Source: JACKIC01 sp964543795 (GTDB lineage: Bacteria > Planctomycetota > UBA1135 > UBA2386). Taken from it: DNA of 64,000 nucleotides. The notes beneath the pieces are model-generated. The model saw only the letters and a list, made by a program, of their open reading frames with translations, was not told the DNA's origin and did not search any database. Shown piece by piece: positions 25,697-33,651 of the stretch. The stretch lies in assembly GCA_964543795.1 (NCBI GenBank), contig CAZIZN010000005.1:1-64000 (forward strand), written 5' to 3'. Both the position numbers and the translations under genes were made by a program. Within the stretch, counting starts at the first letter, position 1; each line of letters opens with the position of its first letter.

Positions 25697-25887
25697 GAGA
25701 CACCTCCGGAGCGGCCGCGGCCGCAGAAGGAACGAGGGAAGGGGGACGCCGCGGCGTTGCTCGCCGGTCGGCCGTTGGGTAGCACGGTCTGCATGCGGAT
25801 CTCCTGTTTCTGTCAGGGGGGACGCAAGGGCCTCGCCGGCGTTACCGCGCCGGCGGGGCCCGCTTCTTCGGGGACGTGGGAAAGAGC

Positions 25888-26094
25888 CTACTGCCGCGGC
25901 CGGCGCCGCTTGGACGGAGCCGGCTTCGCCTGGGCGGCCTCGAGCTGCGCGAGGTCCTCCAGGCTGACGAGGGCCGCACGCGGCCGCCCGTTCCGCGTGA
26001 TGATGAAGCGCTCGCCCCGGTAGGCGACGCGCTCGAGGTGCTCTGCGAGGTTGTCGCGGAACACCTGGGCGGGCAGTTCTGTCCTCGTCGGCAT
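25888..26094 (-). CDS. Phd/YefM-type antitoxin, orphan
   Basis: The 68-residue protein has the Phd/YefM pattern: AQVFRDNLAEHLERVAYRGE then RFIITRNGRPRAALVSLEDL. Such antitoxins bind DNA by the N-terminal part and toxin by the C-terminal tail; the tail here is short and basic. No toxin gene is adjacent: the next minus-strand gene is 190 bases away and is not toxin-like, and the gene behind it is on the other strand. It may regulate element genes or neutralise a toxin elsewhere. Confidence 0.75.
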   Translation of the reverse strand: MPTRTELPAQVFRDNLAEHLERVAYRGERFIITRNGRPRAALVSLEDLAQLEAAQAKPAPSKRRRPRQ

Positions 26095-26147
26095 GCGGAG
26101 AACCTTACGGAACTGAATTCCGGCATGCAAGCGGGTAGCGTGCTCGC

Positions 26148-26357
26148 ATGGTCGACGAAGACGGCAAGGACGACGACGAGGAGGAGGGCCTGGGGCCCGT
26201 GGTGCCCTTCGTCCCGTTCCGCTGCCCTCACTGCGGCGCCTGCAAGCCGCGCACGACGGGCCAGCGCGGCCGCAAGCGCTACCACCGCTGCAAGGCCTGC
26301 GGCCGTCGCTACCTGTCCTGGGAGCTGACGGCCGAGTCGATGCGCTTCTGGCGCTGA
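26148..26357 (+). CDS. Small zinc-ribbon protein (Ogr/transposase-zinc-finger-like)
   Basis: This 69-residue protein is the only convincing plus-strand gene in the element. An acidic N-terminus (DEDGKDDDEEE) is followed by FRCPHCGACKPRTTGQRGRK, then RYHRCKACGRRYLSWEL, a CxxC..CxxC ribbon of the kind in Ogr/Delta activators of P2-like phages and in IS1-type transposases. It is divergent from the Phd-like antitoxin, with 53 bases between the starts. A transcription activator role is possible. Confidence 0.6.
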   Translation: MVDEDGKDDDEEEGLGPVVPFVPFRCPHCGACKPRTTGQRGRKRYHRCKACGRRYLSWELTAESMRFWR

Positions 26358-26362
26358 CGCGC

Positions 26363-26761
26363 TCACGGCGCGCGCTCGGCCGCGAGCACGCGCTCGATCG
26401 CCCGGAGGAAGGCCTGCACCTGGAGCGCGAGCTCGCCCGGGCGCCCCGCGGCCCAACCGGGCGGCCCTGGCCAGAGCATGAGCAGGAGCCACCCGGAGCG
26501 TTGTGCGTGGCAAGCCGGGCCGCGACCAGGCGCTGGGCCATGGCGGCGGTGATGCGCACCGCCCGCGTCGAGGTCGCGCTGCAGGTCGGCGCGCACCGCG
26601 GCGCCGGCGTCGGGCGTCAGGTCGCCGGCGGCGAACCGCACCTGGTGCTGCACGCAGTCGAAGTGATGGGCCAGGACCTGGAGCGGCTGCGACCCAGCGA
26701 ACATCGGCTGCGCGACGCGCAGCTCGTCGACGCTGAAGTGCACCGTTGCGCAGCGTGCCAC
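26363..26761 (-). CDS. Hypothetical phage-element protein, possibly frameshifted
   Basis: The frame begins (GTG) with a convincing stretch, VHFSVDELRVAQPMFAGSQP then LQVLAHHFDCVQHQVRFAAG, and ends with one, GELALQVQAFLRAIERVLAA. The middle (about residues 70-95) reads better in another frame (ITAAMAQRLVAARLATHNAP). Two compensating indels are therefore likely. It starts directly after the stop of the preceding gene. No function recognised. Confidence 0.45.
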   Translation of the reverse strand: MARCATVHFSVDELRVAQPMFAGSQPLQVLAHHFDCVQHQVRFAAGDLTPDAGAAVRADLQRDLDAGGAHHRRHGPAPGRGPACHAQRSGWLLLMLWPGPPGWAAGRPGELALQVQAFLRAIERVLAAERAP

Positions 26762-27088
26762 TCATGCGTTGATGACGGCGACCTTGTCTCCGACGTTCGC
26801 GACGCCGAACAGGTACACACCGCCGGCGGGACACAGGAAGCCGGCAGTCGCCGAGGCGACCGGATCGACGCCGAAGGCGACGTGCACGTTCTCGTTGCCG
26901 GTGACGGCGATCCTCCAGAGCCAACGGGACGGACTGTTACCCTCGAACTCCATCGTGGTCGGCTGCGACGTGCCGCTGCTGGTGATCATCTCGGCCGCGC
27001 CATCGAGCGCGCCGAGGGGAAACGGCAGCGCCTCCTGAGTTGTGGCGAGGGATGCGCTGCGGACAAGTGCGACGTGGACGGAAGCCAT
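26762..27088 (-). CDS. Small beta-rich virion-like protein
   Basis: The 108-residue protein is Ala/Val/Thr-rich, contains FLCPAGGVYLFGVANVGDKV at the end and PTTMEFEGNSPSRWLWRIAV in the middle, and lacks charged helices. It resembles small decoration or stabilisation proteins of phages in size and composition, and it sits in the morphogenesis-like run, but no family can be named. A run of nine Gs (27109-27117) precedes its start. Confidence 0.5.
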   Translation of the reverse strand: MASVHVALVRSASLATTQEALPFPLGALDGAAEMITSSGTSQPTTMEFEGNSPSRWLWRIAVTGNENVHVAFGVDPVASATAGFLCPAGGVYLFGVANVGDKVAVINA

Positions 27089-27158
27089 GGTCAGAGTTCC
27101 TGCTTGTTGGGGGGGGGAGTCGTGGGCTCTGCGAGCTCGAGCACGCCGACGAATGGGC

Positions 27159-27419
27159 TCAATTCCGGATGCCGTCCAGCGCCTGCAGTTCGAGTTCGAT
27201 GCCGCGCCGCGCGCCGCGCACCAGCTCGAGCATCTGGTCCCAGTCGGGGCCGGGGTGCTGCGCACGGGCAACAACACCGCCGGGGCCCCCGAACGTGCGC
27301 TCGATCAGGTCGAGCGCGGCCAACACATGCAGCACGCGCTCGCGCGGCGGCAGGTCGCGAAACTGCGCGAACCCAGGAAGGCCGTTGATGGCCCGGTCGG
27401 TGAGGTGCGTGAGGGACAT
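27159..27419 (-). CDS. Hypothetical protein after the tape-measure-like gene
   Basis: The 86-residue protein is helical (LTDRAINGLPGFAQFRDLPP then RERVLHVLAALDLIERTFGG) and acidic to neutral. Its ATG shares one base with the stop of the tape-measure-like gene (TGATG), so the two are coupled. Tail-assembly chaperones often flank tape-measure genes, but no specific match is seen. Confidence 0.5.
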   Translation of the reverse strand: MSLTHLTDRAINGLPGFAQFRDLPPRERVLHVLAALDLIERTFGGPGGVVARAQHPGPDWDQMLELVRGARRGIELELQALDGIRN

Positions 27420-28768
27420 CAGAACTCGATGCCTGGGGGGGGCGCGGACTGGGCGGCCGTCCGACCGAAGCTATCGAAGATCGCGTTGACCGCGCGACCC
27501 ATGCCCTGGCGCGCGAACGCGCCGACGAACTCGGCGGCGATGCTGCGCAGGCCGTCGCGGAGGCTTTGCGCGCCCGAGAGGGCGTTGACGAACGCGCCGC
27601 CCAGCGCCTGGCCGAACTCGTGCGCCTGCTGCGTCATCTCCGCCATGGCCTGCTGCGTGCGCATGATGTCCTCCTCGATCGCCTGGCGTTGCTCGATGGA
27701 CTGGCGCACGCCAAGCCCGTCCGTCCGCTCGCGCGAGAACACGGAGCCGGACTCGGGCCGCGTGCGCAGCAGGTCGCCGGTCCCGTAGTCCCACTCACCC
27801 GCGAACGGGCTGGGGCCCGAACCGGGCGGGAGCATCCGCCGCTGCCGCAGCAAGTACTCGCCGGCGCTGATCAGCTGCGAGCGACTGACTTCGCCCATCG
27901 CGTAGTTCAGGTCGCCGGGGAACTGCCCGGTGCCGGGCAGCGCGGCGCGGCGGAGCTCGAACGCGCGCTCGCCGACGCCGGTCATGCCGAGCGCCTTCCG
28001 CAGCTCCTGCTCGCTGGCGCCGAACAGGCCTGCGCCGTCGCCGATCGAGAACGGCGACCGTCGATCGCTGAGGCGCAGCTGCGTCAGCGCGTCGATGGTG
28101 CCCGCCGGCGTCGAGCGAGAGTCGGCCTGGCCGTAACCGGCGCGCACGTCCATCTCGCGCAACTTGCCCAGGAGCCCGTCGAGCGCGCTCGTCTGCCGCT
28201 GCACGCCCTTTGTCGCTTCTTCGCTTCGCGACGAGAACAAGCCCATGGCGGTTGCGGCGACGCCGAGCGCCGTGGCGATCGCGGTGATGGGGTTGGCGCG
28301 CAGCACGCCCCAGAGCACACCCAGGCCGCTCTGCGCAGTGCGCGATGTCTCGACGACCTCGCGCATGCCGATCGCCACCCCGAAGGCGTCACGTGCGACC
28401 TCCTGCGACACCGTGCGCGTCGTGCTCATTGCGGTGCTGAGGTTCCGCCACTCGCCGGCGGTCCTGCTGATCTCGAGCAGCACGCGCCCCGCGGCGTTCG
28501 CGGCGCCGGTCAGCCCCTGTGCCCCACTGATCGCACCCTCAAGGCCGGAGACGACCTGCTGCAGGCCCTGGCTGACCTGCAGGCCTCCCTTGGCGGCGCC
28601 GAAGGCGTCACGCATCGACGCGCCGGTGACCGTCGTTGTCTGGCTGATCTTGCCCAGCGAGTCGGAGACCTCGTTGCCCTTGCGGATGACCTTGTCGAGC
28701 TCGGCGCGGGCGACGGCGCCGCCGGTGAGCACGCCCGCCGGGTCAATCAGTGTTTCGAGAACGGCCAT
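27419..28768 (-). CDS. Tape-measure-like phage protein (short)
   Basis: The 449-residue protein has Ala/Gly/Gln-rich helices (GLQQVVSGLEGAISGAQGLT), a hydrophobic VLWGVLRANPITAIATALGV stretch and a C-terminal FVNALSGAQSLRDGLRSIAA segment, all common in tail tape-measure proteins. The length would correspond to a short tail, if it measures one. It starts at the ATG at 28768, three bases after the stop of the packaging-HTH-like gene. Poly-G tracts lie in the bases before it. Confidence 0.6.
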   Translation of the reverse strand: MAVLETLIDPAGVLTGGAVARAELDKVIRKGNEVSDSLGKISQTTTVTGASMRDAFGAAKGGLQVSQGLQQVVSGLEGAISGAQGLTGAANAAGRVLLEISRTAGEWRNLSTAMSTTRTVSQEVARDAFGVAIGMREVVETSRTAQSGLGVLWGVLRANPITAIATALGVAATAMGLFSSRSEEATKGVQRQTSALDGLLGKLREMDVRAGYGQADSRSTPAGTIDALTQLRLSDRRSPFSIGDGAGLFGASEQELRKALGMTGVGERAFELRRAALPGTGQFPGDLNYAMGEVSRSQLISAGEYLLRQRRMLPPGSGPSPFAGEWDYGTGDLLRTRPESGSVFSRERTDGLGVRQSIEQRQAIEEDIMRTQQAMAEMTQQAHEFGQALGGAFVNALSGAQSLRDGLRSIAAEFVGAFARQGMGRAVNAIFDSFGRTAAQSAPPPGIEF

Positions 28769-28770
28769 GG

Positions 28771-29289
28771 TCAAACCTCGTGTTGGGTGGGGGGGGATGG
28801 GGGGGCTCCTGCCTGGGCGGAGAGCCGATCGCACAGTGCCCGCAGCCGAGCGTGCACCGCCCAGTCGACGATGACCTTGATGGCCTCGGGCGAGCCGGCG
28901 CCGGCGATCAGGGGCGCGAGCTCGGTGCCGATGCCGGCAAGAGCCTCGGCGATGTCGCGGCCGCGGGCGGCGGCCTCGCTGGAACAGACCGCCTGCGAAT
29001 GCAGCCCGGCGCGCAGTGCCGCGACCTCGAGCTCGGCGCGGTCGGCGCGCGCGAGCCGCCACCGCAGTTCGGCCGCGTCGCGCGCGGCGCGCTGCGCCGG
29101 CGAGAGCCGCCGCCGCGGCTGCTGGTTGGCGCGGCGCCAGGCCTGCGCCCGGCGGGCCCAGGCGGTCGGGTCCTCGTCGGGTGCCGGCATCGGCATGCCG
29201 CGATCACGCAGCCGAGCCAACTGGCGGTCGCCGATGCCGAGCAGGGCGGCCAGGGTGGGCAGGTTCGGCTGTCGAGGCGACGACGACAT
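28771..29289 (-). CDS. HTH protein resembling a small terminase
   Basis: The 172-residue protein opens with an HTH-like segment (LPTLAALLGIGDRQLARLRD), followed by a charged coiled-coil-like stretch (LRWRLARADRAELEVAALRA) and a C-terminal helical part with IKVIVDWAVHARLRALCDRL. Nu1/small-terminase proteins have this order. A large terminase is not found nearby, so the role is uncertain; it could also be a regulator. Confidence 0.5.
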   Translation of the reverse strand: MSSSPRQPNLPTLAALLGIGDRQLARLRDRGMPMPAPDEDPTAWARRAQAWRRANQQPRRRLSPAQRAARDAAELRWRLARADRAELEVAALRAGLHSQAVCSSEAAARGRDIAEALAGIGTELAPLIAGAGSPEAIKVIVDWAVHARLRALCDRLSAQAGAPPSPPTQHEV

Positions 29290-29389
29290 AGTGATTTTCG
29301 CGCACCGCATGAACACGCCGGACGATGTGCGACCCGCCAGGCGCGTCCCCCCTCCAGGAAGGACCCGTGAGGGGGGGGTGGGGGGGGGG

Positions 29390-30784
29390 TCAGCTGCCGG
29401 GGCCTCGCCGCCGCGCGTGCCGGCAGTAGGCGAGCCACATGGCCTCGTCGTCGAGGAACTCGGCGCGCAGCTGGGGGTCGCGCGCCCACTCGGCGCACCA
29501 CTGCTGCTCGTCGCCGCCGGCACCGTCGCTGGCAGACTGGTGCGGCGGCGACCCGGGATCATGGCGGCCTCGCTCGTGCCGGCAGTAGGCGAGCCAGGAG
29601 GCCTCGTCTCCGAGGAACTCGGCGCGCAGCTGCGGGTCGCGCGACCACTCGGCGCGCCACTGCGGCTCGTCGCCGCCAGCGACAGCGCCGGCGGACTGGT
29701 GCGGCTGCGCCTCGCGATCGCGGCGGCCGCGATCGTGGCGCTGGAACGCCATGTAGGCCCCCTCGTCGTCGGCGAACTCCGCACGCAGCTTCGGGTCGAG
29801 CTGCCAGCGCGCCCGGTCGAGCGCGTCAGGGCCTTGGCCGCGCGCCGCGTTGATGATGGGGATGGCCCGGGCAGCGGGCACCCTGTGCTCGATCGCGAGT
29901 CGCAGCAGCTTGCCCTCTGCGATGGCGGCCTGCACCTGCGCCTGGTCGTCCTCGGCGCTGCGCCGAGCGGCGCGCCGCTGGGAGGCTGGTTGGTCGCCGC
30001 GTGCCGGCAGCCGATGCCCCGCGGCCGCGGCCATGGCGTCGTCGAGGGTGCAGACCCCATCGACGAACCCGAGCCGCGCCGCGTCGGCGCCGACATAGAC
30101 GCGGCCGTCGGCCAGGGCCTGGGCCTGCGCGAACGTGATGCCGCGGCCAGCGGCGACGCTGCCGACGAACAGCGCGTGCAGCGCGTCGACTTCGCGCTGC
30201 AGGTCGGCGCGGTCGGCATCGCTGAACGTGCCGTTGCCCTGCATCCCGCCCTTGGCCGCCGTGCTCTTGACCAGGACGGGGTCGACGCCGGCGTTCTTCC
30301 TCGCGCGGTGGTCGTCGAGGACCGCCGCGGCGATCCCCACGCCACCGACTGCGGCGGTAGGTGAGGCGTACACCCGGGACCCCGACGCGGCGAGCCAGTA
30401 GGCCGCCGACGTCATCGCCCCGCTCCCGAAGGCGACGACCGGCATCCGCAGGCGCACGGCCCGGAGCTCGGCGGCGAGCTCTTCGACACCATCGACGCTT
30501 CCACCTGGCGAATCGAAGTCGAACAGGACGCCACCGGCCGCAGCGACCGCCTGGCGCAGCTCGTCGCGCAGGGTCTCGATCGCGGTGCCGCCGATCGCGG
30601 CTGCGTCGGCCGCACGGTGAACGAGGATGCCGTGCACCGGCAGCACGGCGACCCCGTCGACGATGCGCATCGGCGGCCGCGGTGCTGGCGATGGGCTCGG
30701 CGCACCAGCACCGAACAGCCGGTCGAGCGCGCCGCGCTCGAGCGCGAGCGGGCGGCGACGCAACGCAGAAGGCAGGGCCAGCAT
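29390..30784 (-). CDS. S49-family (ClpP/SppA-like) phage protease with repeated C-terminus
   Basis: The N-terminal 270 residues are an S49 peptidase: VLPVHGILVHR, FDFDSPGGSVDGVEELAAEL, then the nucleophile region FGSGAMTSAAYWLAASG and YASPTAAVGGVGI, with the possible Lys in STAAKGG. Such proteases mature phage heads. The C-terminal 190 residues are unusual: three imperfect copies of DPQLRAEF..DEA.WLAYCRH.R (about residues 335-464), separated by acidic/Gln linkers. The protein is thus a protease fused to a repeat region that may act as scaffold. No capsid gene follows. Poly-G tracts (29371-29389) lie directly after its stop. Confidence 0.72.
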   Translation of the reverse strand: MLALPSALRRRPLALERGALDRLFGAGAPSPSPAPRPPMRIVDGVAVLPVHGILVHRAADAAAIGGTAIETLRDELRQAVAAAGGVLFDFDSPGGSVDGVEELAAELRAVRLRMPVVAFGSGAMTSAAYWLAASGSRVYASPTAAVGGVGIAAAVLDDHRARKNAGVDPVLVKSTAAKGGMQGNGTFSDADRADLQREVDALHALFVGSVAAGRGITFAQAQALADGRVYVGADAARLGFVDGVCTLDDAMAAAAGHRLPARGDQPASQRRAARRSAEDDQAQVQAAIAEGKLLRLAIEHRVPAARAIPIINAARGQGPDALDRARWQLDPKLRAEFADDEGAYMAFQRHDRGRRDREAQPHQSAGAVAGGDEPQWRAEWSRDPQLRAEFLGDEASWLAYCRHERGRHDPGSPPHQSASDGAGGDEQQWCAEWARDPQLRAEFLDDEAMWLAYCRHARRRGPGS

Positions 30785-30787
30785 GGG

Positions 30788-31495
30788 CTACTCCTCCGCC
30801 TCGCCGTCGCTGTCCTCGGCCTCGTCGTCCTCGGGCTTCGAAGCCGAGGTGACGCCGGCGATCGCCTGCAGCAGCCGTTCGCGCTTCCGGCCCAGCGCTT
30901 CGAGGCGGCCGCGCGTATCATCACCCCGCGTCTTGCGCGCCACTTCTTCGAAGGTCGCGATCTCGCCCTCGAGGGTGCGTAGTTCGGCGCGCAGGTGCTC
31001 GCGGCGGCGTTCCGCGGCGTGCTCGGCCTCGGCGGCCTCGGCCGCAGGATCGCCGGCGGCGGCGAGGCGGCCGCGGAGGAGACGCACGCGCGCGACGGCC
31101 TCCTCGGCTGTGCGAGCTGCGGCCCGGGCGATGTGCTGGGCGGCGGCCGCGGTTTCCCGGCGACGGCGCGCCTCGCGCTCGAGCTCGGCGGCCTCGCGGT
31201 CGGCCGTCGCGACCGCGGCCGTGGCAGCGCGCGCGGCCGCGGCCGTCTGGTCGTGCTGGGCGGCGGCTCGCTCCGAGTCGGCGAGTTCGCGCAGGGTCGC
31301 AAGGTCGCGTTCGACGGCGGCGAGGTCGCGGCCGAGTGCCCGCGCAGCGGCCTCGGCCTGGTCGAGTAGCTCGGCCGCACGCTTCGGCGGCGGCGCCTTG
31401 GGCGCCGCGAGCGCACGCAGCGCGGCCCAATAGGTCGTGGTGTCGGTGGATCGACGCGCGCGGAAGCGCGCACGCAGTTCTGACGTGAGGCTCAT
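30788..31495 (-). CDS. Coiled-coil protein, scaffold-like
   Basis: Almost all of the 235 residues are Ala/Arg/Glu-rich heptads (LLDQAEAAARALGRDLAAVE, HLRAELRTLEGEIATFEEVA) ending in an acidic tail (EDDEAEDSDGEAEE). Coiled coils of this type serve as head scaffolds or tail fibres. It lies one gene before the protease, three bases apart. The function is not determined. The 178 bases upstream (31496-31673) hold no gene. Confidence 0.5.
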   Translation of the reverse strand: MSLTSELRARFRARRSTDTTTYWAALRALAAPKAPPPKRAAELLDQAEAAARALGRDLAAVERDLATLRELADSERAAAQHDQTAAAARAATAAVATADREAAELEREARRRRETAAAAQHIARAAARTAEEAVARVRLLRGRLAAAGDPAAEAAEAEHAAERRREHLRAELRTLEGEIATFEEVARKTRGDDTRGRLEALGRKRERLLQAIAGVTSASKPEDDEAEDSDGEAEE

Positions 31496-31673
31496 CTGGA
31501 TCGTGGAATAAGGGTCCCCGCGGCCGCGGGGTGTCGTCGACGAAGAAGAGGAGATGGCCGCGGCACGCGGGGGTACGGAGGGCGCCGTCGCCCGAATCGC
31601 ACAATGACCATGAGTGGAGCTCGCCCCAAAGGTGTAGTAGTCACAAGTAGACAGATGTGCCTGCTGCCGGCGA

Positions 31674-33179
31674 TCACCGCCATGCGGCCAGGACGTGGCT
31701 CGGGGGCTTGATCCCCTTCACCGTCCGGTAGAGGTCCTCGAGTTGCTCGAGGCGGCGGTGTTTGGCGTCCTCAGGGTCTTCTGCCGCTGCGCCTGCCTGA
31801 ATCCGCTGCGGGCCTGTGACTGTTGCACGGTCAGCCTGCTCGGTCTGGGCGATGCTACGCACCAGCTCCTCATCGACGCCGAGCTCGGCCGCGACCGTCC
31901 GTGCGTCTGCGCGATCGCCGAGGATCCGCCCGGCGACGAGACCGCGAAGTCGGCGGTCGGGATCCTGGGAGGCTTCCTCGTCGCGGCGCCGCGCCGTAGC
32001 GGCGCGGTCGCTGGCGCCCGCAGCGTGCGGGGAAGGCCGCAGCGGGCGGCCTGGGCCGCTGGGTGACGGCTGTTCTTGCAGCCGCCCCTTCTGCAGTCGG
32101 GACGCCAAGACCGCTGCCACGTCTACCGCCGCCGGGTCCTGGGCGATGTCCTCCAGCTCATCGAGGAGCCATCGCACGGCATCGGCACCGTGTCGCTGTT
32201 CGATTGCGGCCGCGACTGCCGCCCGGCGCTCCGGGTGGGCCGCCCCGAATCCGACCTGGCCGAGCAGTTCGAGGACGCGGCCTGGTCCGGCCGAGGCGAG
32301 CAGTGCTCGGCGAGCATCCTCCTGCCGCAGCGCCGCCAGAACGGCCCGGGCGGATGCCGGCGATTGAGGCGGTGTCTGGTTGGGGCCTGGGGGAATCTCG
32401 GCACCCCCACTGCCCGGTTCCGGGGTGGGGGTCCGGTACTCCGGGTGTATCCGGTAATCGTTCGCCGGTTTCGTGGCAGTTGGTTCGCCGGTTTCGTGGC
32501 AGGCCGTCGCCGGTTCCGTGGCAGTTGGTTCGCCGGTTTCGTGGCAGGCCGTTGCCGGTTGATCGATATCGTTCGCCGGTTTCGTGGCAGTGGTCGGCGC
32601 TATATCGTTTGTCGCTTTCGAGGCAGACGCATACGCCGAGCCAAGTCCGAGATGCAGCACGCTGCCGCAGGTCCAGCGGACGATCGCACCCGCGCGGGTC
32701 GCAGCCTGCAGTGCCCGATCCACGCGCCGCAGCGCCCATCCCGTGCGTGCGGCCAGATACTGCCGGCCCAGTCGAGCCCTGCCATTGGGCGCGAGCTGAC
32801 CGGCGACCAGGCCCGCCAGGAGCATCGCATCCTGGCGCAGCGGCAGCTTCCGCAACAGCTCGTCGAACCGGCATCGCAGCGCTGGGTTGGTCCACCGTGC
32901 AGCCATTCGCTCGGGTAGCACCCGGACCAGCGCCGCCTTCCTCGGACCGCCGCCCTCCAAGACGATCGTCCCGTCGCGCTGCAGTTCGTGCAGCGTCCGC
33001 CGCACGGCCTCGGGGCGGATTCCTGCCTCAGCAGCGATTTCACGCATCGATGGGAGGCGCCCCACCTCGAGCAGTCGCCGACCATCCGCGCCCACGCCGC
33101 ACAGTGCGGCGGCGGCGGCCAGCGCGATCGTTTCGGCGCCGTCAGCGCCGGGACGATGCCCGACGAGCAGCACCCTCAT
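31674..33179 (-). CDS. Winged-helix replication-type protein containing iterons
   Basis: The 501-residue protein has a winged helix in its first 110 residues (MREIAAEAGIRPEAVRRTLH, then ELQRDGTIVLEGGGPRKAAL), and a second helical domain (LPLRQDAMLLAGLVAGQLAP to LRRVDRALQAATRAGAIVRW). A low-complexity linker (about residues 185-260) with repeated TGEPTATEPATACHE comes from an iteron-like DNA array. The C-terminal part is helical (LAALRQEDARRALLASAGPG, RAAVAAAIEQRHGADAVRWL). The layout recalls phage O-type initiators that bind iterons in their own gene; replication function is inferred. Confidence 0.55.
   Translation of the reverse strand: MRVLLVGHRPGADGAETIALAAAAALCGVGADGRRLLEVGRLPSMREIAAEAGIRPEAVRRTLHELQRDGTIVLEGGGPRKAALVRVLPERMAARWTNPALRCRFDELLRKLPLRQDAMLLAGLVAGQLAPNGRARLGRQYLAARTGWALRRVDRALQAATRAGAIVRWTCGSVLHLGLGSAYASASKATNDIAPTTATKPANDIDQPATACHETGEPTATEPATACHETGEPTATKPANDYRIHPEYRTPTPEPGSGGAEIPPGPNQTPPQSPASARAVLAALRQEDARRALLASAGPGRVLELLGQVGFGAAHPERRAAVAAAIEQRHGADAVRWLLDELEDIAQDPAAVDVAAVLASRLQKGRLQEQPSPSGPGRPLRPSPHAAGASDRAATARRRDEEASQDPDRRLRGLVAGRILGDRADARTVAAELGVDEELVRSIAQTEQADRATVTGPQRIQAGAAAEDPEDAKHRRLEQLEDLYRTVKGIKPPSHVLAAWR
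32461..32626. repeat. Iteron-like array inside the replication-type gene (putative origin)
   Basis: TTCGCCGGTTTCGTGGCAG occurs perfectly at 32461, 32484, 32529 and 32572, with a variant at 32506-32524, a half copy at 32551 and a degenerate copy at 32608-32626. Spacing is 21-23 bases, two helical turns, so the copies face the same side of DNA. AT-richer stretches (GATCGATATCG, CTATATCG) lie among and after them. This arrangement resembles phage lambda's origin within gene O. Confidence 0.65.
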
Positions 33180-33181
33180 CC

Positions 33182-33583
33182 TCAGTCCCCCAGGCCCGCG
33201 GCGTCGCCCAGGCCGTGCCGGCGCAGCGCCGCGGCGGCGTCAGGCGCGCACTGCGGGGTGGGGTGCGTATTGGCGTAGGAGCGCCGCCGCGCTTCGCGTG
33301 CCGGAACAGGCCCTGGGACTGGCACCGCGAAGGCGCCGAAGTAGTCGTCCAGCCACGCTCGCGTCGTGTAGACCGTCCGACCTTCGCGCACTGTGCGCAG
33401 CACGATCCGTTCGCCTGCTGCGTTCCGGCGCCCGGACGTGACCATGCGCCAGAGCTCGGTCCGGCTGCGTTTGCGGCCGCGGCGCCGCGGAATCAGGCCC
33501 TCGTCGTTTGCCTGCCCGAGCTCGATGAGTTCGCCCGCTCGGACCTGTGCTCCATCTGCTGCACTGTGGTGCTGCGTGTCCAT
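33182..33583 (-). CDS. DUF1580-like small HTH protein
   Basis: The 133-residue protein has the layout of DUF1580/HTH adaptors found in planctomycete integrated elements: IPRRRGRKRSRTELWRMVTS, then IVLRTVREGRTVYTTRAWLD followed by DYFGAF. Such proteins resemble excisionases or regulators. It ends two bases before the replication-type gene, suggesting co-transcription. Confidence 0.6.
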   Translation of the reverse strand: MDTQHHSAADGAQVRAGELIELGQANDEGLIPRRRGRKRSRTELWRMVTSGRRNAAGERIVLRTVREGRTVYTTRAWLDDYFGAFAVPVPGPVPAREARRRSYANTHPTPQCAPDAAAALRRHGLGDAAGLGD

Positions 33584-33651
33584 GCCGGCGCACGTTCGTC
33601 GCGCCGAGTCACACCCACAACCCGAGAGGAGGCAGAAGCGGGCATATGTGT

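Noticed and set aside
32461..32626. CRISPR array
   Set aside because: Repeats are 19 bp with 3-4-bp gaps, lie within a gene and have no unique spacers or cas genes.
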